NCBI RefSeq assembly: GCF_017968885.1
Contig: NZ_CP072913.1
Coordinates: 682,001 to 746,000, forward strand
DNA from: Pseudomonas sp. Tri1
GTDB taxonomy: Bacteria > Pseudomonadota > Gammaproteobacteria > Pseudomonadales > Pseudomonadaceae
DNA: 64,000 nt
Direction of reading: 5' to 3'
How positions within the stretch are numbered: the stretch's first letter is position 1; every line of letters begins with the position of its first letter. Under the pieces are notes generated by a model. The model worked only from the letters and a program-made list of their open reading frames with translations. It was not told the DNA's origin and did not search any database. The position numbers and the translations under genes are program-made. Positions 10,292-19,065 of this stretch are shown here, piece after piece.

Positions 10292-11557
10292 TCAGTTGCT
10301 CTTCACCGCATAGTCAGGTTTCTTGTCGTTGCCGGCGATGAAGGGGCTCCACGGTTGGGCGCGGATCGGGCCTTCGGTCTGCCAGACCACGTTGAACTGA
10401 CCGTCGGCCTGGATTTCGCCGATCATCACCGGCTTGTGCAGGTGGTGGTTGGTCTTGTCCATGGTCAGGGTGTAGCCCGACGGTGCGGCGAAGGTCTGGC
10501 CGGCCAGGGCTTCGCGGACTTTGTCGACGTCGGTGGACTTGGCTTTTTCCACCGCTTGCGCCCACATGTGGATACCGACGTAAGTGGCTTCCATCGGGTC
10601 GTTGGTCACGGCTTTGTCGGCGCCTGGCAGGTTCTTGGCCTTGGCATAGGCCTTCCAGGAATCAACGAACTTCTTGTTCGCCGGGTTATCCACGGACTCG
10701 AAGTAGTTCCACGCCGCCAGGTTGCCTACCAGCGGTTTGGTGTCGATGCCGCGCAGTTCTTCTTCGCCCACCGAGAAGGCCACGACCGGTACGTCGGTGG
10801 CCTTCAGGCCCTGGTTCGCCAGTTCCTTATAGAAGGGCACGTTGGAGTCGCCGTTGACTGTGGAAATGACTGCGGTCTTGCCGCCAGCCGAGAATTTTTT
10901 GATGTTGGCCACGATGGTCTGGTAATCGCTGTGGCCGAACGGGGTGTAGACCTCTTCGATGTCTTTGTCCGCCACACCTTTGGAGTGCAGGAACGAACGC
11001 AGGATCTTGTTGGTGGTGCGCGGGTAGACGTAGTCGGTGCCCAGCAGGAAGTAGCGCTTGGCACTGCCGCCTTCCTCGCTCATCAGGTATTCCACCGCAG
11101 GAATCGCCTGCTGGTTCGGCGCTGCGCCGGTGTAGAACACGTTTGGCGACATCTCTTCGCCTTCGTATTGCACCGGGTAGAACAGCAGGCCGTTGAGTTC
11201 TTCGAACACCGGCAACACGGATTTACGCGACACCGACGTCCAGCAGCCGAACACCACCGCGACTTTGTCCTGGGTCAGCAACTGACGGCCCTTTTCCGCG
11301 AACAGCGGCCAGTTCGACGCCGGGTCCACGACCACCGCTTCGAGCTTCTTGCCGTTCACACCACCCTTGGCGTTGATCTCATCGATGGTCATCAGCGCCA
11401 TGTCCTTGAGGGACGTTTCGGAGATCGCCATGGTCCCGGACAGCGAATGCAAGATGCCAACCTTGATGGTCTCGGCAGCCTGGACGGTCCAGGCCATGCC
11501 CATCGCGGCAATGCTTGCCGAGAGTGTAAAAGCCTTGATCAAGCTACGACGCTTCAT
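10292..11557 (-). CDS. urtA: Urea ABC transporter substrate-binding protein UrtA
   Basis: A 421-residue periplasmic binding protein (type I fold, Peripla_BP_5). The N-terminus MKRRSLIKAFTLSASIAAMG followed by AWTVQAAET is a signal peptide, with cleavage probably after VQA. The mature start ETIKVGILHSLSGTMAISET and VVFGCWTSVSRKSVLPVFEE are typical of UrtA. I chose the ATG at 11557 because the open frame above it lacks signal-peptide logic and crosses the promoter. It is the first gene of the urea block and has a sigma-54-like promoter about 65 bases upstream, so NtrC control under nitrogen limitation is likely. Confidence 0.97.
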   Translation of the reverse strand: MKRRSLIKAFTLSASIAAMGMAWTVQAAETIKVGILHSLSGTMAISETSLKDMALMTIDEINAKGGVNGKKLEAVVVDPASNWPLFAEKGRQLLTQDKVAVVFGCWTSVSRKSVLPVFEELNGLLFYPVQYEGEEMSPNVFYTGAAPNQQAIPAVEYLMSEEGGSAKRYFLLGTDYVYPRTTNKILRSFLHSKGVADKDIEEVYTPFGHSDYQTIVANIKKFSAGGKTAVISTVNGDSNVPFYKELANQGLKATDVPVVAFSVGEEELRGIDTKPLVGNLAAWNYFESVDNPANKKFVDSWKAYAKAKNLPGADKAVTNDPMEATYVGIHMWAQAVEKAKSTDVDKVREALAGQTFAAPSGYTLTMDKTNHHLHKPVMIGEIQADGQFNVVWQTEGPIRAQPWSPFIAGNDKKPDYAVKSN

Positions 11558-11620
11558 TGTGCGATCTCCGTGGTCTTTTGAGTTTTTTTCGAGGGCAGAT
11601 GCAAACGCTGAAGGCGCTTT

Positions 11621-11636
11621 TGCAAGGGGTGTGCCC
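11621..11636 (-). promoter_or_regulatory. Sigma-54 (-24/-12) promoter for urtA
   Basis: Read on the minus strand the sequence is GGGCACACCCCTTGCA. It has GG and GC separated by exactly 10 bases and matches the sigma-54 consensus GGCAC-N5-TTGC. It lies about 65 bases before the urtA start, a reasonable leader length. No complete NtrC site was found; isolated GCACC and GGTGC half-sites occur at about 11691-11720. Nitrogen control of urea uptake is established in many proteobacteria; its use here is inferred. Confidence 0.6.
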
Positions 11637-11767
11637 GGTTGGCAAAAGGCTTGGAAATGCGGGATGGGTGTGGCGCAGGGAAACGGGCGACGCACCATGA
11701 GCGACCGCGTTGCGGGCGTTGGTGCGAAGGGATGCGCCACATTGGGGCGAGAGAGTTGCAAGTCCCC

Positions 11768-11857
11768 TGTGGGAGCGAGCTTGCTCGCGATAGCAGTGTG
11801 TCAGTCACTTCTAATCTGACTGATCTACCGCCATCGCGAGCAAGCTCGCTCCCACAG
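11768..11857. repeat. REP doublet downstream of the FecCD permease gene
   Basis: Left arm TGTGGGAGCGAGCTTGCTCG, right arm GAGCAAGCTCGCTCCCACA, about 45 bases apart, lying between the end of the ABC importer operon and the urtA promoter. Confidence 0.9.
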
Positions 11858-11881
11858 GTTGTTTTGCACGTCAGGTAGAGC

Positions 11882-12892
11882 TCAGCGGCGGCGCATCAGG
11901 CCGATGAAGAACAGCCCGCCGATAGCGGCGGTGGCGACCCCAATGGGCAAGTCTTCCGGCGCGATCAGCGTCCGCGCCGCCACGTCCACCCACACCAGGA
12001 ACAGGCTGCCCAGCAGCACGCAGGCCGGCAACAGCCGCCGATGCTCGGCACCCACCAGCCGCCGGGCAATGTGCGGCACCATCAGCCCGACAAAACCAAT
12101 CGAGCCGCTGATGGACACCAGCACGCCGGTCATCAACGACGCGATCAAGAAGATCCACAAGCGCACCTTCGCCGCGTTCAAGCCCAAGGTCACGGCGGTC
12201 TGTTCGCCAGCCATCAGCGCATTCAGCGGGCGGGCCATGCCCAGCAGCAATACCAGCCCCAGCAACACACTGGCGGCCGGCACCGCCAGCAGCTCCCAGC
12301 GCGCCAGGCCCAGGCCGCCGAGCATCCAGAACATCACCGCGGAACTGGCGCGATGATCACCCAAAAACAACAGCAGATTGGCCGCCGCCATCATCACGAA
12401 CGACACCGCCACGCCGCAGAGCAGCAGGCGATCACTTTCCAGGCGACCCTGACGGCTGGCGATGGCCAGCACCAGCAGCATGCTCAGCAATGCACCGATA
12501 AACGCCGCCAGTGGCAGGGTCAGCAGGCCGACGATCTCGCCGACATGCAGCACCACGATGACCGCGCCCAAGGTCGCGCCGGACGTCACGCCCAGCAAGT
12601 GCGGATCGGCCAGCGGGTTACGCGTGACCGCTTGCAGCACCGCACCGATCAACGCCAACCCGGAGCCCACCAGGGCACCGAGCAGCAAGCGTGGTACGCG
12701 GATCAGCCAGACAATGTGTTCCTGGCCCGGCGTCCAATGAACGTCACCTACACCGAAAGCCTTGTTCAGCAAAATGTCCCAGACCACCGCCACCGGCACC
12801 CGCGCCGGACCGAAGCCCAGGGACACCACACACGACACCAGCATCAGCGCGCCGAGGAATGCCAGCAGGGCGCCATAGCGACGACCGTTCAT
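11882..12892 (-). CDS. FecCD-family ABC transporter permease
   Basis: A 336-residue inner-membrane permease of the BtuC/FhuB/FecD type with about ten hydrophobic helices. Family motifs are visible: RVPRLLLGALVGSGLALIGA near the N-terminus, NPLADPHLLGVTSGATLGA, and GSIGFVGLMVPHIARRLVG. Such permeases import siderophores, haem or corrinoids as homodimers. The start ATG overlaps the binding-protein gene by 4 bases. The substrate cannot be told from sequence; the neighbouring cobalamin and copper genes make a corrinoid or metal chelate possible. Confidence 0.93.
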   Translation of the reverse strand: MNGRRYGALLAFLGALMLVSCVVSLGFGPARVPVAVVWDILLNKAFGVGDVHWTPGQEHIVWLIRVPRLLLGALVGSGLALIGAVLQAVTRNPLADPHLLGVTSGATLGAVIVVLHVGEIVGLLTLPLAAFIGALLSMLLVLAIASRQGRLESDRLLLCGVAVSFVMMAAANLLLFLGDHRASSAVMFWMLGGLGLARWELLAVPAASVLLGLVLLLGMARPLNALMAGEQTAVTLGLNAAKVRLWIFLIASLMTGVLVSISGSIGFVGLMVPHIARRLVGAEHRRLLPACVLLGSLFLVWVDVAARTLIAPEDLPIGVATAAIGGLFFIGLMRRR

Positions 12893-13836
12893 TGGCCGTG
12901 GAAACCCTGCGCCAGGGTTTGCACCGCCAGCACGTTATCGATGCCCGGCGTGGCCTGCACGTAAGGGATCACGATGAAGCGTCGCTGCTTGATCGCCTCC
13001 ACCGTTTGCAGGGCCGGGTTGTCCAGCAGGAATTGCTGCTTCTGCTCGGCGCTGACTTCGCCGTAGTCGACGATCACGATCACCTGCGGGTTGCGCTCGA
13101 CCACGTTCTCCCAGTTCACCCGGGTCCAACTGGTCTCCACGTCATCCAGAATGTTGCGCCCGCCCGCCGCGTCGATCAGGGCCTGGGGCATGCCGAGGCG
13201 GCCGGAAGTCATGGCGCGATCTTCGCCGCTGTCATACAGGAACACCCGGGGCTGGTCGGTTGGCAGGTGTTTGCGCACTTCTGCCACCTGGGCCTGCATC
13301 GTGGCGATCAGTGCGTTGGCGCGATCCTGGACGTCGAAAATCCTGCCGAGGTTGCGCAGGTCGTTGTAGGTGTCTTCCAGCGAGGCCGCCGGACGTTTCA
13401 TCACGAACGCGCAGGACTCGGTCAGCTCGTACACGTTGATGCCCAGCGGTTGCAGGGTCTGAGGCGTCAGGTCGCCGCCCACCCGCATGCCGTAGTCCCA
13501 CCCGGCAAAAAAGAAATCGACGTTGGCACTGAGCAGGGTTTCCACCGACGGGTACTTGGCCGCCAGTTCCGGCAGGCCATCGAGAATCTTCGCCATCTCG
13601 GGCGTCACCGACTTCCAGCCACTGATGCCGCTGTAGCCGACCATACGCGGCTTGAGGCCCAGGGCGAGCATCATCTGGGTCATGTTGATGTCGTGGCTGA
13701 CGGCATGGCGCGGGGCTTCGTTGAACACCACCTGGCGGTTGCAGCTCTGGACCGTCAACGGGTAGCGGGTGGCCTCGGCCAGAGCGTGAGTACTGCCCAG
13801 CAGCAGGGCAAGCGACAGCAGGGAACGCAGGGTCAT
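12889..13836 (-). CDS. ABC transporter periplasmic binding protein (metal chelate type)
   Basis: A 315-residue periplasmic protein with a cleavable signal peptide (LRSLLSLALLLGSTHALAEA) and no lipobox. The body has the TroA/BtuF-like two-lobe pattern: RHAVSHDINMTQMMLALGL, then YPSVETLLSANVDFFFAGWD, and VNWENVVERNPQVIVIVDYG. It overlaps the permease and ATPase genes by 4 bases each, so the three form one importer. Genes of this type also lie beside the cobalamin genes in P. aeruginosa (PA2912-PA2914 region, from memory). The ligand is unknown. Confidence 0.88.
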   Translation of the reverse strand: MTLRSLLSLALLLGSTHALAEATRYPLTVQSCNRQVVFNEAPRHAVSHDINMTQMMLALGLKPRMVGYSGISGWKSVTPEMAKILDGLPELAAKYPSVETLLSANVDFFFAGWDYGMRVGGDLTPQTLQPLGINVYELTESCAFVMKRPAASLEDTYNDLRNLGRIFDVQDRANALIATMQAQVAEVRKHLPTDQPRVFLYDSGEDRAMTSGRLGMPQALIDAAGGRNILDDVETSWTRVNWENVVERNPQVIVIVDYGEVSAEQKQQFLLDNPALQTVEAIKQRRFIVIPYVQATPGIDNVLAVQTLAQGFHGQ

Positions 13837-14621
13837 GGTTGGGTTATCCAGGTGATTCGTGGGTAGCCGGCCAGGGGATGTTCGTCCACCAGGGCGTCGA
13901 TGCCGAACACTTCGCGTAGCAGCGCGGCGGTCAGGACTTCTGCCGGTGCGCCGCTGGCGACGATGCGCCCGTGTTCGATCACATACAGGCGGTCGCAGAA
14001 GGCAGCGGCCAGGTTCAGGTCGTGGAGGCTGGCGAGGGTGCCGATGCCCAGCCCTTTGATCAGTTGCAGCAATTGCAATTGATAGTGGGGGTCGAGGTGA
14101 TTGGTCGGTTCGTCGAGGATCAGTAATTGCGGCTGCTGGGCCAGAGCCCGGGCGAGGATCACCCGTTGCTTTTCACCGCCCGAAAGTGTGGCGAACTCGT
14201 GGTCACCGAAGCCTTCAAGCCCGGCCGATTGCAGTGCCTGGAGGACCAGGCGGCGGTCCTCGAGGTTGTCGCCATCGAACAGGCCTTTGTGGGGTGTGCG
14301 GCCCATGGCGACCACTTCCTCTACCGTCAGGCCGAAAGCGTCGGGGAACTCTTGCAGCACCACGGCGATGCGTTGGGCGCACCAGCGCGAGGACTGTTTC
14401 CAGACGTTGTGATGCTCGAACTTGACCTCCCCCCGTTCCGGTCGGCTGAAACGGTAGGCGCAGCGCAGCAGGCTGGTCTTGCCGCTGCCGTTGGGCCCGA
14501 TCAACCCGACGAACTCCCCGGCCGCCACCTGCAGCGTCACGTCACGCAGCTGGAACTGGTGATGGCAGTGGCCATGGCCCAGGGGCGTCCAGGCGAGCTG
14601 GGAGAGGGTTAGCGAGGTCAT
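13833..14621 (-). CDS. ABC transporter ATP-binding protein (FepC/BtuD type)
   Basis: A 262-residue ATPase with Walker A GPNGSGKTSL, signature LSGGEKQRVILARAL and Walker B LLILDEPTNHLD. The H-loop follows in ASLHDLNLAAAFCDRLYV. The ATG at 14621 (MTSLTLSQLAW) is preferred to a TTG four codons earlier. It is the first gene of the three-gene importer operon; no Fur box could be recognised upstream by eye. Confidence 0.93.
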   Translation of the reverse strand: MTSLTLSQLAWTPLGHGHCHHQFQLRDVTLQVAAGEFVGLIGPNGSGKTSLLRCAYRFSRPERGEVKFEHHNVWKQSSRWCAQRIAVVLQEFPDAFGLTVEEVVAMGRTPHKGLFDGDNLEDRRLVLQALQSAGLEGFGDHEFATLSGGEKQRVILARALAQQPQLLILDEPTNHLDPHYQLQLLQLIKGLGIGTLASLHDLNLAAAFCDRLYVIEHGRIVASGAPAEVLTAALLREVFGIDALVDEHPLAGYPRITWITQP

Positions 14622-14657
14622 GGATCTACTCAAATCATGGGTGGCGCGCGCAACCCT

Positions 14658-14747
14658 TGTGGGAGCGAGCTTGCTCGCGATAGCGGTGGTTCAGCTTGCA
14701 TCTTTGTTGAAGTACTGCCGCCATCGCGAGCCAGCTCGCTCCCACAG
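14658..14747. repeat. REP doublet upstream of the ABC importer
   Basis: Left arm TGTGGGAGCGAGCTTGCTCG, right arm GAGCCAGCTCGCTCCCACA with one A-to-C change. It lies between the PepSY gene and the ABC ATPase gene. Confidence 0.88.
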
Positions 14748-14821
14748 GGGATGATGTTCACAGTTCGAAAGACGGGCGCGATTGTAGAGGTTTCGCGCCG
14801 CCTTCCGTTAATGCACCGTCT

Positions 14822-16201
14822 TCAGCTTGAAGATGAGACGACCTCAGGCTGGCGATTGAACCGGGTGACGAGCCGGTCCAGCAACCAGACCACCACCAGT
14901 GAAGCCCCCACCAACGGGAACACCACCGCCAATGCCAGCATGATGAAGACCCCGGTCTTCCAGGTTGGCAGATCGTGACGCAGCGGCGGTACGCCGAACT
15001 TGCCCTCTGGCCGGCGCTTCCACCAGATCACTACGCCACTCACGGCGCTGAGCAGGATCATCAGGCAAATCAGCAGCACGATGATCTGGTTCAGCGGGCC
15101 AAACATCTTGCCCTCATGGAGCATCACCCCGGTTTCGGTGGCGCGGGCCACGACGCTGTAATGCGCCCAGCGCACATCGGCCAGGACCTTGCCGGTGTAC
15201 TGGTCCACGTGCAGGGTGGCGTCGTTGCGCGGGTCGTCGGCGAACACCGAGACGGTGAACACGCCGGTGGACGTGGTCGGCAGGGTGATGCTGTAGCCGG
15301 GCGTGACCTGGCGTTCGCTGGCGATGTCCTGCACCGCTTGCAGGCTGACGGTCGGAGCGGCGGGGCCTTGGTGCATACCGCCGTGGGCCATGTGTTCGGC
15401 ATGGTCGCCGGACATCGGCATCGGCGTATTTTCCATGGCCCAGGGCACGGTCTGGCGGTGGGCGTTGTTGAGGCTGCCGGCCTCGACGTCGGACTTGGGC
15501 ACGTCGTTCCACATCGCCGCCGGAAAGCGGTTCCAGAGGTTGGCGTATTGCTTGCCCCAGAAGCCGGTCCAGGTCATGCCACTGAGCAGCATCACCAGCA
15601 GCAACGCCGCGCCCCAGAAACCGATGACCACGTGCAGGTCGCGCCAGAACAAACGACCGCGGCTGCTCCAGCGGGGCCACAGCACGCCAGCCGAGGATTG
15701 CCCGCGCGGCCACCACAGGTACAACCCCGACACCACCAGCACCACACCCCAGCCAGCGGCCATTTCCACCAGGCGATCACCGATCGTGCCGATCAGCAAC
15801 TCGCCGTGGATGGCCCGGGCCATGGCTTGCAGGTTGTTTTTCGCATCCTGCTCGCCGAGAACATCACCATGGTACGGGTCGATGAACACGTTCAGTTCCC
15901 GGCCTTTGTCGATCACCACGAACTGCGCGCTGCGCTCGGCGTTGACCGGTGGCAGGTACTGTTTGACCTGGCCTTCGGGATAGGCCTGGCGGACCTGTTT
16001 GAGCAAGTCGTCCGCCGCCAGGGTGTGATGCCCGGCGGGTACGTTCAGCAGGCTGCCGTACATCAGTGGGTCGAGTTGCGGCTTGAACAGGTAAATGATG
16101 CCGGTCAGGGCCAGCATCACCATGAAAGGCGCCACGAACAGCCCGGCGTAAAAATGCCAACGCCAGGCCAGGTTGTAGAAATTGGGTTTCGGTTGGCTCA
16201 T
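14822..16201 (-). CDS. PepSY-domain inner-membrane protein
   Basis: A 459-residue protein of the PepSY-associated TM (PiuB-like) family. It has four or five hydrophobic helices: near residue 20 (HFYAGLFVAPFMVMLALTGI), near 145 and 190, and in the C-terminal 100 residues (IIVLLICLMILLSAVSGVVI, FIMLALAVVFPLVGASLVVV). Periplasmic PepSY segments lie between them. A His/Met cluster (MPMSGDHAEHMAHGGMHQ) sits in a periplasmic loop and would suit copper binding. Such proteins are often paired with TonB receptors and may reduce or release the imported metal. Here it follows an OprC-like copper receptor after a REP doublet. Confidence 0.9.
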   Translation of the reverse strand: MSQPKPNFYNLAWRWHFYAGLFVAPFMVMLALTGIIYLFKPQLDPLMYGSLLNVPAGHHTLAADDLLKQVRQAYPEGQVKQYLPPVNAERSAQFVVIDKGRELNVFIDPYHGDVLGEQDAKNNLQAMARAIHGELLIGTIGDRLVEMAAGWGVVLVVSGLYLWWPRGQSSAGVLWPRWSSRGRLFWRDLHVVIGFWGAALLLVMLLSGMTWTGFWGKQYANLWNRFPAAMWNDVPKSDVEAGSLNNAHRQTVPWAMENTPMPMSGDHAEHMAHGGMHQGPAAPTVSLQAVQDIASERQVTPGYSITLPTTSTGVFTVSVFADDPRNDATLHVDQYTGKVLADVRWAHYSVVARATETGVMLHEGKMFGPLNQIIVLLICLMILLSAVSGVVIWWKRRPEGKFGVPPLRHDLPTWKTGVFIMLALAVVFPLVGASLVVVWLLDRLVTRFNRQPEVVSSSS

Positions 16202-16269
16202 TGAAAAGCGCTCCGCAGGGCAAATTGGGTTGTTATGTTGTGCGGTCAGTCAAGGTGGAACGAAAACCC

Positions 16270-16360
16270 TGTGGGAGCGAGCTTGCTCGCGATAGCAATG
16301 GATCAGCTTGCATCGATGTTGAATGTGCCTTCGCTATCGCGAGCAAGCTCGCTCCCACAG
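16270..16360. repeat. REP doublet between copper receptor and PepSY gene
   Basis: Left arm TGTGGGAGCGAGCTTGCTCG, right arm GAGCAAGCTCGCTCCCACA, about 45 bases apart. Confidence 0.9.
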
Positions 16361-16393
16361 TGGGTGTCCTCGCTGACAGATCTCCGGTGCTGG

Positions 16394-18520
16394 TTAGAAA
16401 CTCATATCCACCTTGGTCCAGAGCGTGCGCCCCGGTTCGTTGATGGCTTGCGGGTCGCTCGCCGGGTAGCCGAACCCGGCGTTGCCGGCCAGGTTCAGGT
16501 GCTCGGCGTAGGCTTTGCCGAACAGGTTGTCGACGCCGCTGCTGACCTTCCAGTGCTGGTTGATGCGGTAGGCGCCGTTGAGTGAGAACACGCCGAAGCC
16601 CGAGCTCTTGCCATAGTCCTTGCCCACCACGTTGCCCTTGTTCTCGTCGACCCGGTGCTGCGCCGCCACCACACGCCACAGGGCGCCGGCACTCCAGCGG
16701 TCTTCGCTGTAGGTCAGGCCCAGGCGTGCGTCCAGCGGCGGCATTTGTGCCAGGGCGCTGCCGTCGCTGCTGTTCTTGCCCCAGGCGTAGGCCAGGGTCG
16801 CGTCGGCTTTCCAGTGTTCGGTCAGCTTGTAGGCCGCACCCAGTTCACCGCCCATGATCCGCGCATCGATGTTCTCGGCTCGGGAGGTGGTGCCCATCAT
16901 CCCGGGGGTGTAGTCGAACAGGATGTAGTCGCGCACCTGCCCGACATAGCCCGATGCCCAGGCCTCGAGGGTTTCGGTCTTGTACTGCAGGCCGAAGTCG
17001 AGTTGGGTGGTTTTCTCTGGCTTGATCGAGTCGAAGGCATTCAGCGAACCGCTGGGGCCGGCGTTCGCCGAGAACAGCTCCCAGTAGTCGGGGAAGCGTT
17101 GTGCGTGACCCACGCCTGCGTAGAGGGTGGTGGGGCTGTCGTCGAGGTCGTGCTCATAGCGGACGAAACCGCTGGGCAGGGTGTCGGCGCGGGTCTCGTC
17201 GGCAGTCGGATTGGGCCGGGCCGACATGCCGGAGCCGATGCTCTGGCGATAGTCCTTGGCCGAGGCGCGGTCGAGCCGGGCGCCGGTGATCACTCTGTCG
17301 CGGTCGGCGGCGTACCAGGTCAATTCGCTGAACACCCCGTAATTGTGGAAGTCGGCGTCCTTGGTGTACGGCAGGTCCTTGTAGGTGTCGACACCCATGC
17401 TGCTGCGCTGGCGATGCTCGTTGGTCTGGGCGTCCAGGCCGCTGATCAGTTGCACATCGGCCCAGCGCCAGGTGGCCTTGATGCGCGCGCCAAGGGTGCG
17501 ACGGTCGACGTTGGAAGCCATGGGCCCGGCCATCATCCCGGTGCCGGATGGCGTGCGCAGCGTGTAGTTGTCCATCACATGGTCGGCGTAGTTGTAATAG
17601 ACCTGTGCCTCGATCTTATCCAGCACCTCGCCGATGTTCGAGCGCTCGAAACGCAGCCCGAGGCTTTCGCGCTTGAACTGCGAGCCGTCCATGCTGCGCC
17701 CGGCATAGCGCGCTTGGCCGTCGCCCTTGCCGGCGGTCAGCTCCAACAGGGTGTCGGCGTCCGGCGTCCAGCCCAGCGTCACGTCGCCGTTCCACTTGTC
17801 GTAGCGCGACGGCACCGTGTCGTTGTTGCCGTCGCGGTAATCGTCCGAATGGGCGGTGTTGCCGATCACTCGTACGTAGCCCAGCGGCCCGCCGGCCGCC
17901 GCATCCACGACCTTGTCGAAGCGTCCGTTGGAACCGGCCAACACACTGGCGTTGACCCGCGTGCCGAGCTCGCCGAACTGTTCCGGCTCGCGCTCGAACA
18001 GGACGGTCCCGGCCGATGCTCCTGGGCCCCAGAGTACGGTTTGCGGGCCTTTGATCACGGTGAGCTTGTCGTAGGTTTCCGGCGAGATGTAGGACGTCGG
18101 CGCGTCCATCCGGCCCGGGCAGGCGCCCAGCAACATGCTGCCGTTGGTGAGGATGTTCAACCGCGAGCCGAACATGCCGCGCAGCACCGGGTCGCCATTG
18201 GTGCCACCGTTGCGCACCAGGGCAAAGCCGGGGATGGTCTTGAGGTAGTCGCCGCCGTCACTGGCCGGCACCGGCTGACGCGGATCCTTGGGGTTGGTGA
18301 CGACAGTCAAGGGTGAGCTGGGCGCGATGGCAGTGATGACCGTCGGGCTTAGCTCTTCGATCTGAGCCTCGTGATGCTCGTGCTCATCGGCAAGTACATA
18401 GGGCGTGAGAAGCAGGCCGCACAGTGCGGCGACCGTATGACGCAAACGAACCCGTGGCTCGTTCGGGGGGCAGCGAACCTGGGCAGTGCCCAAAGCGGTG
18501 CCAGCAGAAAACCTGGACAT
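16394..18520 (-). CDS. oprC: TonB-dependent copper receptor (OprC/NosA family)
   Basis: A 708-residue outer-membrane receptor. The signal sequence (HTVAALCGLLLTPYVLA) is followed by a His/Glu-rich mature start (DEHEHHEAQIEE). The plug domain has DYLKTIPGFALVRNGGTNGD, RMDAPTSYISPETYDKLTVI and KGPQTVLWGPGASAGTVLFE, close to the OprC/NosA plug. The barrel ends in the terminal aromatic F (LWTKVDMSF). OprC binds Cu(I)/Cu(II) and imports copper. The chosen ATG at 18520 (MSRFSAGTALG) leaves an N-terminal region of about 28 residues before the hydrophobic core. It sits in a run with DUF2946-like, PCu(A)C and PepSY genes, all on the same strand. Confidence 0.93.
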   Translation of the reverse strand: MSRFSAGTALGTAQVRCPPNEPRVRLRHTVAALCGLLLTPYVLADEHEHHEAQIEELSPTVITAIAPSSPLTVVTNPKDPRQPVPASDGGDYLKTIPGFALVRNGGTNGDPVLRGMFGSRLNILTNGSMLLGACPGRMDAPTSYISPETYDKLTVIKGPQTVLWGPGASAGTVLFEREPEQFGELGTRVNASVLAGSNGRFDKVVDAAAGGPLGYVRVIGNTAHSDDYRDGNNDTVPSRYDKWNGDVTLGWTPDADTLLELTAGKGDGQARYAGRSMDGSQFKRESLGLRFERSNIGEVLDKIEAQVYYNYADHVMDNYTLRTPSGTGMMAGPMASNVDRRTLGARIKATWRWADVQLISGLDAQTNEHRQRSSMGVDTYKDLPYTKDADFHNYGVFSELTWYAADRDRVITGARLDRASAKDYRQSIGSGMSARPNPTADETRADTLPSGFVRYEHDLDDSPTTLYAGVGHAQRFPDYWELFSANAGPSGSLNAFDSIKPEKTTQLDFGLQYKTETLEAWASGYVGQVRDYILFDYTPGMMGTTSRAENIDARIMGGELGAAYKLTEHWKADATLAYAWGKNSSDGSALAQMPPLDARLGLTYSEDRWSAGALWRVVAAQHRVDENKGNVVGKDYGKSSGFGVFSLNGAYRINQHWKVSSGVDNLFGKAYAEHLNLAGNAGFGYPASDPQAINEPGRTLWTKVDMSF

Positions 18521-18603
18521 GATGATTCCATCGAACAGACGTAAACGACATGGTCGGGCAGCCTGGGACTGTCTTGTGCGACCGGGTGAGGTAAGTGTCG
18601 GGT

Positions 18604-19008
18604 TTACGCGACGAGGGGCGGTGCGCGGGTGCGGGCACCCGGAAAGAACGGTTGCCGGGCATGGCCCAGGCGCGGGGAAGGGCTGGTGTAGGTACTGGCC
18701 GACGGTGCATCGAAGGCAGCGAAGGTGTGGCCGCCCGGCAACGCGGGACAGTTGAACAGCAGGCTGCAATAGCCACACTTTTCCCACAGCGCGTGATGCT
18801 CGCTCTTGGGCCGGCAGTGTTCGGCTGCCGGTGCCGCATGCTCGGCGTGGGTACCCGCCGACATGTCCATCTCCATGCTCATGCTTATAGACACAGGCAT
18901 GGACGAAGACATGCGCTGATCCATCGGCATCGACTGAGAAATCAGTGGACCGATAAAGATCATCAGCATGGCGAACAGGCTGAGCCAGCTGCCGCGTGTC
19001 AGGCTCAT
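18604..19008 (-). CDS. DUF2946-like Met/His-rich copper-associated protein
   Basis: A protein of about 134 residues starting at MSLTRGSWLSLFAMLMIFIG, which is a signal or membrane anchor. A GTG 15 codons earlier (19053) is an alternative start; neither has a good ribosome site. The mature part is Met/Ser-rich (MPMDQRMSSSMPVSISMSME), then has His residues (GTHAEHAAPAAEHC), and ends with a CGYC and a further Cys. This composition suits copper binding in the periplasm. It lies between the PCu(A)C gene and the copper receptor. The DUF2946 assignment is from pattern and context; the biochemical role of the family is not known to me. Confidence 0.75.
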   Translation of the reverse strand: MSLTRGSWLSLFAMLMIFIGPLISQSMPMDQRMSSSMPVSISMSMEMDMSAGTHAEHAAPAAEHCRPKSEHHALWEKCGYCSLLFNCPALPGGHTFAAFDAPSASTYTSPSPRLGHARQPFFPGARTRAPPLVA

Positions 19009-19065
19009 GGGCTGACGGCGGGGCAGGGCGGACCTGTTGCGGGGAAGCGCCACGGGTAGACGCGC

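Larger units (their letters stand above)
11558..11881. other. Intergenic region urtA to FecCD permease
   Basis: A gap of 324 bases. It contains the urtA sigma-54-like promoter (11621-11636) and, at the far end, a REP doublet. I see no further gene. Confidence 0.6.
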
